Below, piece by piece: positions 25,370 to 34,251 of a stretch of DNA of 64,000 nt; the first letter of the stretch is position 1; the number at the start of each line of letters is the position of its first letter. The notes under the pieces were generated by a model. It was not told where the DNA came from. It worked only from the letters and a program-made list of their open reading frames with translations, and ran no database searches. The stretch comes from Companilactobacillus jidongensis (lineage in GTDB: Bacteria; Bacillota; Bacilli; Lactobacillales; Lactobacillaceae): assembly GCF_003946575.1 (NCBI RefSeq), contig NZ_RHOP01000014.1, positions 1 to 64,000 on the forward strand, read 5' to 3'. The position numbers were made by a program, and so were the translations under genes.

Positions 25370-26320
25370 CTAATTAAATAATCCTTGGAAAAATGAAACA
25401 ATACTATCCCAAATTCGTTGTGCAAAATTGCGATTTTCTTGAGTATTCAAGTTGTTAAAAATATTCTTGGCTTTACTCATGATGTCGCTACTTAACTTCG
25501 AAGCTTGTTCCTTGAAGTTTGAGTTTTTCAAAGCACCTGAATCTCTGATTTCTACCATCAAGTTAATGATCTTTTGTTTTTGATTATCTGTAATGATGTT
25601 TTGTAGATTGTTTTTTTGTAAGTTGTTGTTAACAATTGTTGTGATTTGGTTAACAGTAATGGTATCGCCTTTTTGAGCAATATCTGATTTCATACCGGCA
25701 ACGGCGTTGTTTAATTGTTTATCAGAATAACCATCTGTTCCTTTGTTAGCATCAGTGATTCCACTTAGAACACCCATTTCATTTTGGGCCGCATTGACTT
25801 GGCTTTGATTCAATGAATTACCAGTACTTGCATAAGCAGCATAGATGCCTGCCAAAGCGCCAGAACCATCAATTGGTGTGGCCGATGTTACGTAGATATT
25901 GGCATCGCTGATTCCGGCTGTAACAGCAGCGTTTCGATATTGATCAGCTGTAATAGTGGTTATATTGTTGCTGCCATTGTAGTCAACGATTTTAACGTTG
26001 ATGCCTGAACCAGATGAAGTTTTTTGAATCAAGGCTGAGGACCAGACTCCAGAACTACTAGTAAATGAACTACCACTTGGGTTCAAATACTTGACCAAAG
26101 TATCACCAGTTACGGTAACGGTCGTGTAGTTACTACTGTTGCCACTGATCTGTGAAGATAGGGCATCAATTGTACCTTGCTTTTGAGTGTCCGTAAGGGA
26201 CGTACCCAGCGTCATCACTGGTTGATCACTCAAACTATCAGCTTTAACACTTTGAGTAGTAAAAATACCCAAGGTGATCAAAGATACTAAACTAAGTAAA
26301 ACAATATTTAACTTTTTCAA
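25370..26320 (-). CDS. Secreted DUF1002 protein
   Basis: 316 residues from TTG at 26320, 8 bases after AAGGAGG; a longer ATG frame to 26398 has no ribosome site. The signal peptide is KKLNIVLLSLVSLITLGIFTTQ with cleavage after VKA. The mature part contains the DUF1002 hallmark TDTQKQGTIDAL and Ser/Thr/Asn-rich segments. No cell-wall anchor or membrane helix at the C-terminus, so it may be released. DUF1002 is widespread in Firmicutes (YpuA-like) with no established function. Confidence 0.83.
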   Translation of the reverse strand: MKKLNIVLLSLVSLITLGIFTTQSVKADSLSDQPVMTLGTSLTDTQKQGTIDALSSQISGNSSNYTTVTVTGDTLVKYLNPSGSSFTSSSGVWSSALIQKTSSGSGINVKIVDYNGSNNITTITADQYRNAAVTAGISDANIYVTSATPIDGSGALAGIYAAYASTGNSLNQSQVNAAQNEMGVLSGITDANKGTDGYSDKQLNNAVAGMKSDIAQKGDTITVNQITTIVNNNLQKNNLQNIITDNQKQKIINLMVEIRDSGALKNSNFKEQASKLSSDIMSKAKNIFNNLNTQENRNFAQRIWDSIVSFFQGLFN

Positions 26321-26495
26321 GGCAAAATCCTCCTTAGCTACATTAAACCAAATAATTATGAATAATTCGAGAACTATGCAAAAGAAATTTTTGTGCAAAC
26401 GCTTAAAATAGCCATTGAATAATGATTGTGGTATCCTATAGTTTCTAGGAAATCGCTTTGATTTACAAAAAAAGAAAGAATAGGTGAAACGAACA

Positions 26496-27545
26496 ATGAA
26501 AATCGTTGTCCTCTCAGGTGGAAGAAGTACCGAAAGAAACGTTTCTTTATCTTCAGGTGTGAAGATTACAAACGCATTAAGAAGTAAGGGTTATGAAGTC
26601 GCATATGTGGATTCATTTCTTGGAGTAGATGTAGCTGAAGATGCAATTGATGATCTATTCACTACAGAACCACAAGATGAATCTAACTTGATCATCAGTG
26701 ATGAAGTTTTGACTGATGAAAAGATCAATGCCTTACGTACTGACGATACTATTGGATTACTTGGAAAGAACGTATTGAATATTTGCCAACACGCCGATAT
26801 TGTCTACATGGGACTTCACGGTGAAGATGGTGAAAATGGTAAGATGCAAGCTGTGTTCGATGTTTTCGATATTAGATATACCGGAAGCGGATCGTTGGCT
26901 TCAGGTATCGCAATGGATAAAAAGTTTTCTAAAGAAGTTTTTGTCCAAAACAATATTCAAACAGCTGATTACACCACAACAACTACAAGTAAAATCTCAG
27001 CCGAGGATATACCATTCGGTTTCCCAATGGTAGTTAAACCATCAAATGGTGGTTCAAGTGTTGGGACACATATTATTAATAATGAAGCAGAACTTGAAGA
27101 GAATATCGCTGATGCCTTGAGATTCGACAAAGAGGTTTTGATCGAAGAATACATCAAAGGTAGAGAATTCTCAGTTGCGATGGTTGATGATCACGCTTTG
27201 CCAGCCGTTGAGATTGCGGTTGATACAGGTTGGTATGACTTCCAACACAAGTTTGTTGAGAATAACGTAACTCACTTCATCACTCCTCCAGATTTGGATG
27301 ACGAAACACATGCGCGTATGCAAGCAATGACCAAAGATACTTTTGATGCTTTAGGCATGACTAATTATGGTCGGGTTGATTTCTTGTTACGCGATAGTGA
27401 ATTGTACGTTATGGAGGCTAACACTTTGCCAGGTATGACACCATTATCATTGATGCCTCGTGAAGCAAAGGCCGCTGGTATTTCGTATGCTGATTTATGT
27501 GAAAGCATCATTAAAAGTAAAGTACGTATATATGACGAAAAATAA
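26496..27545 (+). CDS. ddl: D-Ala-D-Ala/D-Lac ligase (Phe-type)
   Basis: 349 residues. Ligase landmarks: SGGRSTERNVSLSSG (E of the ER pair conserved), GLHGEDGENG, KPSNGGSSVGT, and the C-terminal MEANTLPGMTPLSLMP. At the position of E. coli DdlB Tyr216 (the EAKY motif) the protein has HKF. Phe at that site is the mark of D-Ala-D-Lac ligases in intrinsically vancomycin-resistant Lactobacillus and Leuconostoc. The start is ATG at 26496; a GTG at 26484 is the alternative. Monocistronic, ending at a terminator. It joins D-Ala with D-Ala or D-lactate for peptidoglycan precursors. Confidence 0.88.
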   Translation: MKIVVLSGGRSTERNVSLSSGVKITNALRSKGYEVAYVDSFLGVDVAEDAIDDLFTTEPQDESNLIISDEVLTDEKINALRTDDTIGLLGKNVLNICQHADIVYMGLHGEDGENGKMQAVFDVFDIRYTGSGSLASGIAMDKKFSKEVFVQNNIQTADYTTTTTSKISAEDIPFGFPMVVKPSNGGSSVGTHIINNEAELEENIADALRFDKEVLIEEYIKGREFSVAMVDDHALPAVEIAVDTGWYDFQHKFVENNVTHFITPPDLDDETHARMQAMTKDTFDALGMTNYGRVDFLLRDSELYVMEANTLPGMTPLSLMPREAKAAGISYADLCESIIKSKVRIYDEK

Positions 27546-27554
27546 TTGATTGTT

Positions 27555-27587
27555 GCTCCCTGTCCGGTTGGATAGGGAGCTTTTTTT
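27555..27587 (+). terminator. Terminator of ddl
   Basis: GCTCCCT/AGGGAGC with an inner TCC/GGA stem, followed by a run of seven T. Confidence 0.85.
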
Positions 27588-27601
27588 AGTTTTAGATAAA
27601 T

Positions 27602-27634
27602 AAAAAATGCCTGATTGAGTTCAGACATTTTTTT
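27602..27634 (-). terminator. Terminator of the iolR gene
   Basis: AAAAAATG, CTGA and their complements TCAG, CATTTTTT. It sits directly 3' of the regulator gene. Confidence 0.7.
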
Positions 27635-27643
27635 AAAAATAAA

Positions 27644-28429
27644 TCATATTTGATCTACGACATCGTAATTTATTTTATTTTGATCAAAATATTCTTTGTA
27701 TTTTTCAGGAAGTTCTTCATCAGTGATCAATAGTGATATATCGCTCAAACTAGCATATGTCATCAAAGTACTCTGGCCAATTTTAGTGTGATCAGCGAGA
27801 ACAACTATTTCTTGAGAACTGTTAACTATTTGCTTTTTTGCTTTGTATTTGTCAGACGAGTAATTTGTTAGACCATTTTTGATAGAGAGGCCAGTTGTAG
27901 CCATGAAGGCAGTATTTATATTCAGGTCTTGTAAACTCTCACTTGAAATACCGACACGTTCTACCATCGACATGGTTTCTCGATCGAGAACATTGCCAAT
28001 GACGATTAAAGTTATATTTGTAAACTTTTCCATTTGTGAAATTATTCTAAAGTTGTCAGTAATTATCACATATTTAATATCTTTTGGTAAAAAGTTGAGT
28101 AACTGTTCGGTGGTTGTTCCGGAGTCGATATAAATAATATCATTTTCTTTAATTAATTTGCCAGCATTTCGAGCAATAGATTTTTTTATAGAAATATTTT
28201 TTGTTTGTCGAGAATTAAATAATTGTAGTTCATCCATTGGAGATTGATTTTTTGAAACTAATTCAACACCACCATAAACTTTCTTGATGTCACCGGTTTT
28301 TTCAAGATCTGATATATCACGTCTAATAGTATTCATGGAGACATTAAAATAGCTTTGTAATTCTTTTAAACTAACAATTTTTTGCTGAACGATGTAGTCA
28401 TATATGTGTTCTACTCTTTTATTCTTCAT
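27644..28429 (-). CDS. iolR: DeoR-family regulator of the inositol operon
   Basis: 261 residues from ATG 28429, 7 bases after AAAGGAG. An N-terminal DeoR-type winged helix (IYDYIVQQKIVSLKELQSYFNVSMNTIRRDISDLE) precedes a sugar-phosphate-sensing domain ending in the usual ADHTKIGQST and DEELPEKYKEYF segments. It is divergent from iolT, as in the L. casei iol cluster and Bacillus subtilis. IolR proteins generally repress until an inositol-pathway intermediate (2-deoxy-5-keto-D-gluconate-6-phosphate in B. subtilis) binds. Confidence 0.88.
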   Translation of the reverse strand: MKNKRVEHIYDYIVQQKIVSLKELQSYFNVSMNTIRRDISDLEKTGDIKKVYGGVELVSKNQSPMDELQLFNSRQTKNISIKKSIARNAGKLIKENDIIYIDSGTTTEQLLNFLPKDIKYVIITDNFRIISQMEKFTNITLIVIGNVLDRETMSMVERVGISSESLQDLNINTAFMATTGLSIKNGLTNYSSDKYKAKKQIVNSSQEIVVLADHTKIGQSTLMTYASLSDISLLITDEELPEKYKEYFDQNKINYDVVDQI

Positions 28430-28471
28430 AAGATACTCCTTTTTCACTAATAAACGCTATCATATACACAA

Positions 28472-28501
28472 ATTATAATCAAGTTGCTAATAAGTTGACA
28501 A
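28472..28501 (-). promoter_or_regulatory. iolR promoter
   Basis: Read leftward: TTGTCA (28501-28496), 18-base spacer, TATAAT (28477-28472). Its -35 shares bases with the TTGACA of the divergent iolT promoter. Confidence 0.7.
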
Positions 28502-28523
28502 TAACTTAACCATAAGTTACCAT
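28495..28523 (+). promoter_or_regulatory. iolT operon promoter with internal palindrome
   Basis: TTGACA (28495-28500), 17-base spacer, TACCAT (28518-28523). The spacer contains TAACTTA-ACCA-TAAGTTA (28502-28519), a perfect 7-bp inverted repeat. That is a natural IolR operator, since binding there would block the iolT promoter. Confidence 0.65.
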
Positions 28524-28564
28524 TCACTTGTGAAATTCTATTTGGTATGTGAGGAGGTTTTATA

Positions 28565-29971
28565 TTGAATTCAAAAGAAAAGAAAGTCAATCGAAAAGTA
28601 ACACTGATATCGATCATATCCACATTTGGTGGATTGTTGTTTGGATATGATACCGGTGTTATCAACGGTGCTCTTCCGTTCATGATTCAAAAGGATGAGC
28701 TAAATGTTCCCGCATCTGCCGAGGGAATAATTGCTGGAGCTTTAACTTTGGGTGCAGCTGTGGGTGCTGTGACTGGAGGAAAATTATCGGACAAGTACGG
28801 TCGTAAAAAGATCATTACTAATCTAGCCTTGATTTTTATTGTTACAACAATTGGATGCGCCGTGTCTCCAACCTTGGGCGTTCTAATTTTTTTCAGATTT
28901 CTTTTAGGTTTAGCAGTTGGTGCTGCATCAGTCGTTGTTCCGACCTTTTTAGCAGAAATGGCGCCGACTCATAAACGTGGTAGAATCGTTGCGCAAAATG
29001 AAGTGATGATCACTGGGGGACAATTTTTAGCATTTACAATGAACGCTATTTTAGGAACAACTATGGGCCATGTTCCAGGAGTTTGGCGTTGGATGTTAGT
29101 ACTTGCAACGTTACCAGCGGTGGTCCTTTGGTTTGGTATGTTAATCGTTCCAGATTCACCAAGATGGTTGGCAGCAAATGATAGTGAAGCTAAAGCTTTT
29201 GATGTTTTGAAAACTATTAGAACACCAGAAGAAGCCGAAGATGATATGGAGAAAATTAAAATTTCTCTTAAGTCCGAAAAGGAATTAGATGCAGCTTCGT
29301 ACAAAGATCTAAAGATACCGTGGGTTAGAAAGATTCTGATTATTGGTATTGGATTAGGAATTGTTCAGCAAATCGTTGGTATCAATATCATGATGTATTA
29401 TGGAACAACGATTCTTGAGAGTTCAGGTTTTTCAAGAAATGCGGCTTTAGTTGCCAACATCGCTAATGGTTTGACTTCGACAGTTGCGGCATTCTTCGGA
29501 ATGTTTATCGTAAATAAGTTCAAACGCCGATCAGTATTTTTAACTACATTAGCGGGAACGACGACAACAATGTTCTTGATCACACTTGTTAATGCATTTA
29601 TGAAGGGTAATCCCTTAATGCCATACGCTACGATTCTCTTAACAATTACATTTTTGGCATTTTTCCAAGGAGGTATTTCTCCAATCACATGGACCCTTTT
29701 ATCTGAAATATTCCCGGTCCGTCTAAGAGGATTAGGAATGGGAATGGCGACATTCTTCCTATGGATTGGTAACTTCTTCGTTGCCATCATTTTCCCATGG
29801 CTGGTCGCCAATGTTGGTATGACATATAGTTTCCTACTGTTTGTTATTTTTAACATAATTTCTATAATCTTTGTTATTTTCTTCGTTCCTGAAACACAAG
29901 GTAAGTCGTTAGAAGAAATAGAACTTGATTTCAAATTCGACGATAGCTTTAAGAAAGAGGACAGAATATGA
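28565..29971 (+). CDS. iolT: Inositol MFS symporter
   Basis: 468 residues, twelve membrane helices, TTG start after GTGAGGAGG. Sugar-porter motifs are present: GYDTGVINGAL in helix 1, GGKLSDKYGRKK after helix 2, PDSPRWL, and PETQGKSLEEIE at the C-terminus. The family contains proton-coupled myo-inositol importers (IolT). Being first in an operon of inositol genes makes the assignment secure. The iolG1 start overlaps its stop by four bases. Confidence 0.93.
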   Translation: MNSKEKKVNRKVTLISIISTFGGLLFGYDTGVINGALPFMIQKDELNVPASAEGIIAGALTLGAAVGAVTGGKLSDKYGRKKIITNLALIFIVTTIGCAVSPTLGVLIFFRFLLGLAVGAASVVVPTFLAEMAPTHKRGRIVAQNEVMITGGQFLAFTMNAILGTTMGHVPGVWRWMLVLATLPAVVLWFGMLIVPDSPRWLAANDSEAKAFDVLKTIRTPEEAEDDMEKIKISLKSEKELDAASYKDLKIPWVRKILIIGIGLGIVQQIVGINIMMYYGTTILESSGFSRNAALVANIANGLTSTVAAFFGMFIVNKFKRRSVFLTTLAGTTTTMFLITLVNAFMKGNPLMPYATILLTITFLAFFQGGISPITWTLLSEIFPVRLRGLGMGMATFFLWIGNFFVAIIFPWLVANVGMTYSFLLFVIFNIISIIFVIFFVPETQGKSLEEIELDFKFDDSFKKEDRI

Positions 29972-30975
29972 AAAAAGTAAAAATTGGTATTATCGGTGCC
30001 GGACGAATAGGCAGGTTTCATATTGAAAATATCTCACAATTAGATGAAATGTTTGAAATTGTTGCAGTCGCAGATGCTTTTTCGACGGATTTAGAGAGTC
30101 TTAAAGCGCGTTATCACATTAAAAATATTTATAAAGATTATCAAGAAATAATAAATGATACAGATATTGATGCTGTTTTGATTTGTAGTCCGACAGATAC
30201 ACATGCACAAATTGCAATTGAAGCAGCCAACGCAAAAAAACAAATTTTTTTGGAAAAACCAATTGATCATGATATTGACCGAATCAAAGAGGTTATTAAA
30301 GCAGTTGAACAAAACAACGTCAAATTACAAGTTGGATTCAATCGTCGATTTGATCATAATTTTAAGACGATTCAACATCAAATTGCGGATAACAAAATTG
30401 GGAAACTGCAAATCGTTAAAGTGACTTCCAGAGATCCAGAGCCACCTTCAGCCGATTATATCAAGAGTTCAGGTGGGTTATTCATGGACATGAGCATTCA
30501 TGATTTCGATATGGTTAGATATCTTGCGCAGAGTGAGGTTGTCTCAGTTGAAGTATTTGGTGGCAATCTCGTAAATGATGAGATCAAGGAAGCCGAAGAT
30601 ATTGATACAGCGGTAATTAATTTACGCTTTGAGAGTGGTGCTTTAGGTCAGATCGACAATTGCCGTGCAGCAGTTTATGGATATGACCAGCGAGCCGAGG
30701 TTCTTGGCAGTAAAGGACAAGTGATTGCTTACAATGACCAAAAAAGTAATACAGAACTTTATACTGCAAAAGGAGTAGAGAAAGAAGTATTACCTCATTT
30801 CTTTTTAGATCGATACAAAGATGCATATCGTGATGAATTCAAAGAATTCCACCAAGCCATTTTGGAAGATAGAAAACCAAGTGTTAACGAAGTAGATGGA
30901 CTAAGAGCAGTTGAAATTGCTAAAGCTTGTCAAATATCATTTAAAGAACATAAAGAAGTGAAAATAAAAAACTAA
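29968..30975 (+). CDS. iolG1: myo-Inositol 2-dehydrogenase
   Basis: 335 residues, Gfo/Idh/MocA family. A Rossmann GAGRIGRFH motif (10-18), the catalytic EKP motif (about 96-98) and MDMSIHDFDMVRYL with its catalytic Asp/His are intact. IolG oxidises myo-inositol to scyllo-inosose with NAD+. It overlaps iolT and begins the catabolic block. A second family member occurs at 36177. Confidence 0.92.
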   Translation: MKKVKIGIIGAGRIGRFHIENISQLDEMFEIVAVADAFSTDLESLKARYHIKNIYKDYQEIINDTDIDAVLICSPTDTHAQIAIEAANAKKQIFLEKPIDHDIDRIKEVIKAVEQNNVKLQVGFNRRFDHNFKTIQHQIADNKIGKLQIVKVTSRDPEPPSADYIKSSGGLFMDMSIHDFDMVRYLAQSEVVSVEVFGGNLVNDEIKEAEDIDTAVINLRFESGALGQIDNCRAAVYGYDQRAEVLGSKGQVIAYNDQKSNTELYTAKGVEKEVLPHFFLDRYKDAYRDEFKEFHQAILEDRKPSVNEVDGLRAVEIAKACQISFKEHKEVKIKN

Positions 30976-30990
30976 TTCAGGAGAACCTAA

Positions 30991-32442
30991 ATGAAGACAC
31001 TTAAAAATTTTATTAATGGCGAATGGGTTGAATCTAAGTCAAAAGAAACAATGGAGTTACTTAATCCAGCGACTAAAGAGGTGATTGCTTTGGTTCCAGT
31101 ATCAACTAAGGAAGATGTTGATATGGCGACTAAGGCAGCAAGTGATGCTTTTGAGATTTGGAAAAATGTTGCAGTACCGCGTCGTGCTCGGATATTTTTC
31201 AAATTTCATCAATTACTTGTAGAGCATACAGAAGAACTCGGCAGAATAATTACGATCGAAAATGGTAAGAGTATCAATGAAGCGATAGCTGAAGTAAAAA
31301 GAGGTATTGAAAACGTTGAGTTTGCTACAGGCGCTCCCACACTAACGATGGGTTATTCATTATCTTCAATAGCGACTGATGTGGAAGCAACTAATTATCG
31401 TTATCCTATCGGTGTTGTTGGGGGAATTACACCATTTAATTTTCCGATGATGGTTCCTTGTTGGATGTTCCCGATGGCAATTACTGTTGGTAATACTTTT
31501 GTTTTGAAGCCATCCGAAAAAGCCCCATTACTAACAGAAAAGTTAGCTGAATTACTTCAAGAAGCTGGACTTCCCAAGGGTGTCTTCAATGTTGTAAATG
31601 GTGCCAAAGATGTTGTGAATGGAATATTGGATCATCCTGATATTAAGGCAATTTCATTCGTTGGCTCTAAGGCAGTTGGTGAATATATTTATAAGCGTGG
31701 TAGTGAAAACCTCAAACGTGTTCAAGCGTTGACGGGTGCGAAGAATCATACAACAGTATTGAATGATGCTAACGTCAAAGATGCAGTTAAAGCAATTGTG
31801 GCTTCTTCATTTGGAAGTGCCGGAGAACGTTGTATGGCAACTAGTGTTTTGGCGGTTGAAGAAGGTATCTATGATGAATTTATGTCAAAATTCGTTGAAG
31901 CTGTTAAAGATATCAAGATGGGTAATGGCCTAGATGAGAGTGTTGTGCTTGGTCCAGTAATCAGAGCAGAGAACCAAGAACGGACATATGGATATATCGA
32001 AAAGGGTGTCGCCGAAGGAGCCAATATCTTGTTAGACGGACGTGAACGGACTAATGACGAAGGATACTTTGTGGGACCGACTATTTTTGAAAATGTCACA
32101 ACGGATATGACTATTTGGAAAGAAGAAATGTTTGCACCTGTTCTAAGTGTAATGAAAGTTGAAAATATTCAAGATGCAGTTATAACAGCTAATAAATCAG
32201 AATTTGCCAATGGCGCATGCCTATTCACTAATAATGCCAGTGCAATTAGATACTTTAGAGAGAATATCGATGCCGGTATGTTAGGTATTAATCTTGGTGT
32301 ACCAGCGCCAATGGCATTCTTCCCATTCAGTGGTTGGAAGTCTTCGTTTTATGGAACGTTACATGCAAATGGAAAAGACAGCGTTGATTTTTATACTAGA
32401 AAGAAAGTTGTCACAGCTCGTTATTCACGAGCCGACATTTAG
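30991..32442 (+). CDS. iolA: CoA-acylating (methyl)malonate-semialdehyde dehydrogenase
   Basis: 483 residues. Aldehyde dehydrogenase with the catalytic Cys in [11 protein letters not shown] (near 283), [21 protein letters not shown], and [13 protein letters not shown]. In the inositol pathway it turns malonate semialdehyde into acetyl-CoA and CO2. Strong fit to the IolA/MmsA family. Confidence 0.93.
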   Translation: MKTLKNFINGEWVESKSKETMELLNPATKEVIALVPVSTKEDVDMATKAASDAFEIWKNVAVPRRARIFFKFHQLLVEHTEELGRIITIENGKSINEAIAEVKRGIENVEFATGAPTLTMGYSLSSIATDVEATNYRYPIGVVGGITPFNFPMMVPCWMFPMAITVGNTFVLKPSEKAPLLTEKLAELLQEAGLPKGVFNVVNGAKDVVNGILDHPDIKAISFVGSKAVGEYIYKRGSENLKRVQALTGAKNHTTVLNDANVKDAVKAIVASSFGSAGERCMATSVLAVEEGIYDEFMSKFVEAVKDIKMGNGLDESVVLGPVIRAENQERTYGYIEKGVAEGANILLDGRERTNDEGYFVGPTIFENVTTDMTIWKEEMFAPVLSVMKVENIQDAVITANKSEFANGACLFTNNASAIRYFRENIDAGMLGINLGVPAPMAFFPFSGWKSSFYGTLHANGKDSVDFYTRKKVVTARYSRADI

Positions 32443-32451
32443 GTGGAAAAC

Positions 32452-33270
32452 ATGTTATTAAAACAAAGAATATCTAAACAAGTGCAAGATGGTGTAACGA
32501 TGTTACAGGATCTACCTTTGAAGAGTGTTGAAGGACTGCAGTATACCGGCATGCGCGTACTCGAAATACATGAAGGTGCTAGTTATGGTGAAAAAACCAC
32601 CAACTTCGAAGTTTGTGTGGTAGCTCTAACTGGAAAAATTTCTGTGGCAGATATTGAAAGTGATTTGGGAATTTTAGGAAAGAGAAACGATATTTTTGAG
32701 AAAATTCCTACAGATAGTGTGTACATCGGTATCAACAATCGCTTTGATATAACAGCTCAAAGTAATGCCAAAGTACTGATTGCATATGCACCTGCAAAAA
32801 AAGAATTACCCACAAAGGTAATTCTTTCTGAAGATAATTTGGTTGAACATCGTGGTAAATATAATAACAAACGATTGGTGCATAATATTTTGGATGATCA
32901 GTCAACAATTGCTGAGAGCTTGTTAGTGGTTGAAGTTTTTACTGATGAAGCTAACTGGTCAAGTTATCCACCTCATAAGCATGATAAAGATAATTTACCA
33001 GAAGAATCCTTACTTGAAGAAATTTACTATCACGAAATGAATCCTAAACAAGGTTTTGTTTTTCAACGTGTTTATACTGACAAATTAGATATTGATGAAA
33101 CGATGACTGTGAAAAATGGCGATGCAGTTGTAGTACCTAGAGGTTACCATCCTGTCGGAGTTCCTGATGGATACGATAGCTTTTATCTGAATGTTATGGC
33201 TGGGCCCACAAAAATATGGAAGTTCAATAATGATAAGGATCACGAGTGGATCCTTGATAGGAGCGAATAA
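32452..33270 (+). CDS. iolB: 5-Deoxy-glucuronate isomerase
   Basis: 272 residues from ATG 32452, 7 bases after TTAGGTGG; a GTG at 32443 abuts the iolA stop. The double cupin fold is evident, with metal-site histidines in YPPHKHDKDN and the later HPVGVPDGYDSFYLNVMAGP. It converts 5-deoxy-D-glucuronate to 2-deoxy-5-keto-D-gluconate. Confidence 0.92.
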   Translation: MLLKQRISKQVQDGVTMLQDLPLKSVEGLQYTGMRVLEIHEGASYGEKTTNFEVCVVALTGKISVADIESDLGILGKRNDIFEKIPTDSVYIGINNRFDITAQSNAKVLIAYAPAKKELPTKVILSEDNLVEHRGKYNNKRLVHNILDDQSTIAESLLVVEVFTDEANWSSYPPHKHDKDNLPEESLLEEIYYHEMNPKQGFVFQRVYTDKLDIDETMTVKNGDAVVVPRGYHPVGVPDGYDSFYLNVMAGPTKIWKFNNDKDHEWILDRSE

Positions 33271-34251
33271 ATGACAAACTTAGATTTGATTACCTTAGGA
33301 AGAGCTTGTATTGATCTAAACGCTGTAGAAATTAATAGACCGATGGAAGAAACAAAAACTTTTTCAAAATATGTTGGTGGTTCACCCATTAATATAGCTA
33401 TTGGTAGTTCAAAGTTGGGTTTAAAAGTTGGATTCATCGGGAAAATTGCGGATGATCAACATGGTCGCTACATCGCAAAATATATTAATGATATTGGGAT
33501 TGATACTAAAGGTATGATTGTTGATCACGAAAAACATAAAACTGGTCTGACCTTCACGGAAATAAAAAGTCCGACTGAAAGTAATATTCTTATGTATCGT
33601 GATGAAACAGCAGATTTATATTTAGATCCTAGTGAAATTGATGAAGAATACATCAAATCTGCAGCCTCACTGTTGATTTCAGGAACAGCTCTGGCTCAGA
33701 GCCCATCGCGTGAGGCAACGATAAAGGCAGCAAGATTAGCGGTTAAAAATAACGTTAAACTTATCTTCGAATTGGATTACCGTCCTTATACTTGGAAGTC
33801 GATGGAAGAAGTGTCGGAATATTATCTATTGATCGCCAAAATGGCTGACGTAGTTATTGGTACCAGGGATGAATATGATGTGATGGAGAATATTCAAAAT
33901 GGCACAGAGCTGGATAATCAAAGAACGGTTACAGAATTATTTAAATATAGTCCCAACTTGATTCTCATTAAGCACGGTAAAGATGGTTCCTTTGTCTATA
34001 CACGAGATGGGAATACTTATGAAGGAGGTATTTTTAAGACCAAAGTCTTGAAGAGCTTTGGCGCAGGAGATTCCTATGCTTCAGGATTTATATTTGCACT
34101 ACACAATGATTTACCAATAGATACAGCTTTGAAATATGGAGCTGCAGCATCGTCAATCGTTATAAGTAAGCATTCATCGTCTGAAGCAATGCCGACTGAA
34201 GAAGAAATCCAGACAGTTATTGCGGATGGCGAGGTGAAGTTTGATGACTGA
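33271..34251 (+). CDS. iolC: 5-Dehydro-2-deoxygluconokinase
   Basis: 326 residues, PfkB family. N-terminal GGSPINIAIGSSKLG and C-terminal GAGDSYASGF with the catalytic Asp are present. It phosphorylates 2-deoxy-5-keto-D-gluconate using ATP. ATG follows GATAGGAGCGAAT; iolD overlaps its end by eight bases. Confidence 0.93.
   Translation: MTNLDLITLGRACIDLNAVEINRPMEETKTFSKYVGGSPINIAIGSSKLGLKVGFIGKIADDQHGRYIAKYINDIGIDTKGMIVDHEKHKTGLTFTEIKSPTESNILMYRDETADLYLDPSEIDEEYIKSAASLLISGTALAQSPSREATIKAARLAVKNNVKLIFELDYRPYTWKSMEEVSEYYLLIAKMADVVIGTRDEYDVMENIQNGTELDNQRTVTELFKYSPNLILIKHGKDGSFVYTRDGNTYEGGIFKTKVLKSFGAGDSYASGFIFALHNDLPIDTALKYGAAASSIVISKHSSSEAMPTEEEIQTVIADGEVKFDD

Noticed and set aside
28449-28462. 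cre-like AATAAACGCTATCA in front of iolR
   Set aside because: Two mismatches to the consensus and inside the iolR leader; too weak to list.
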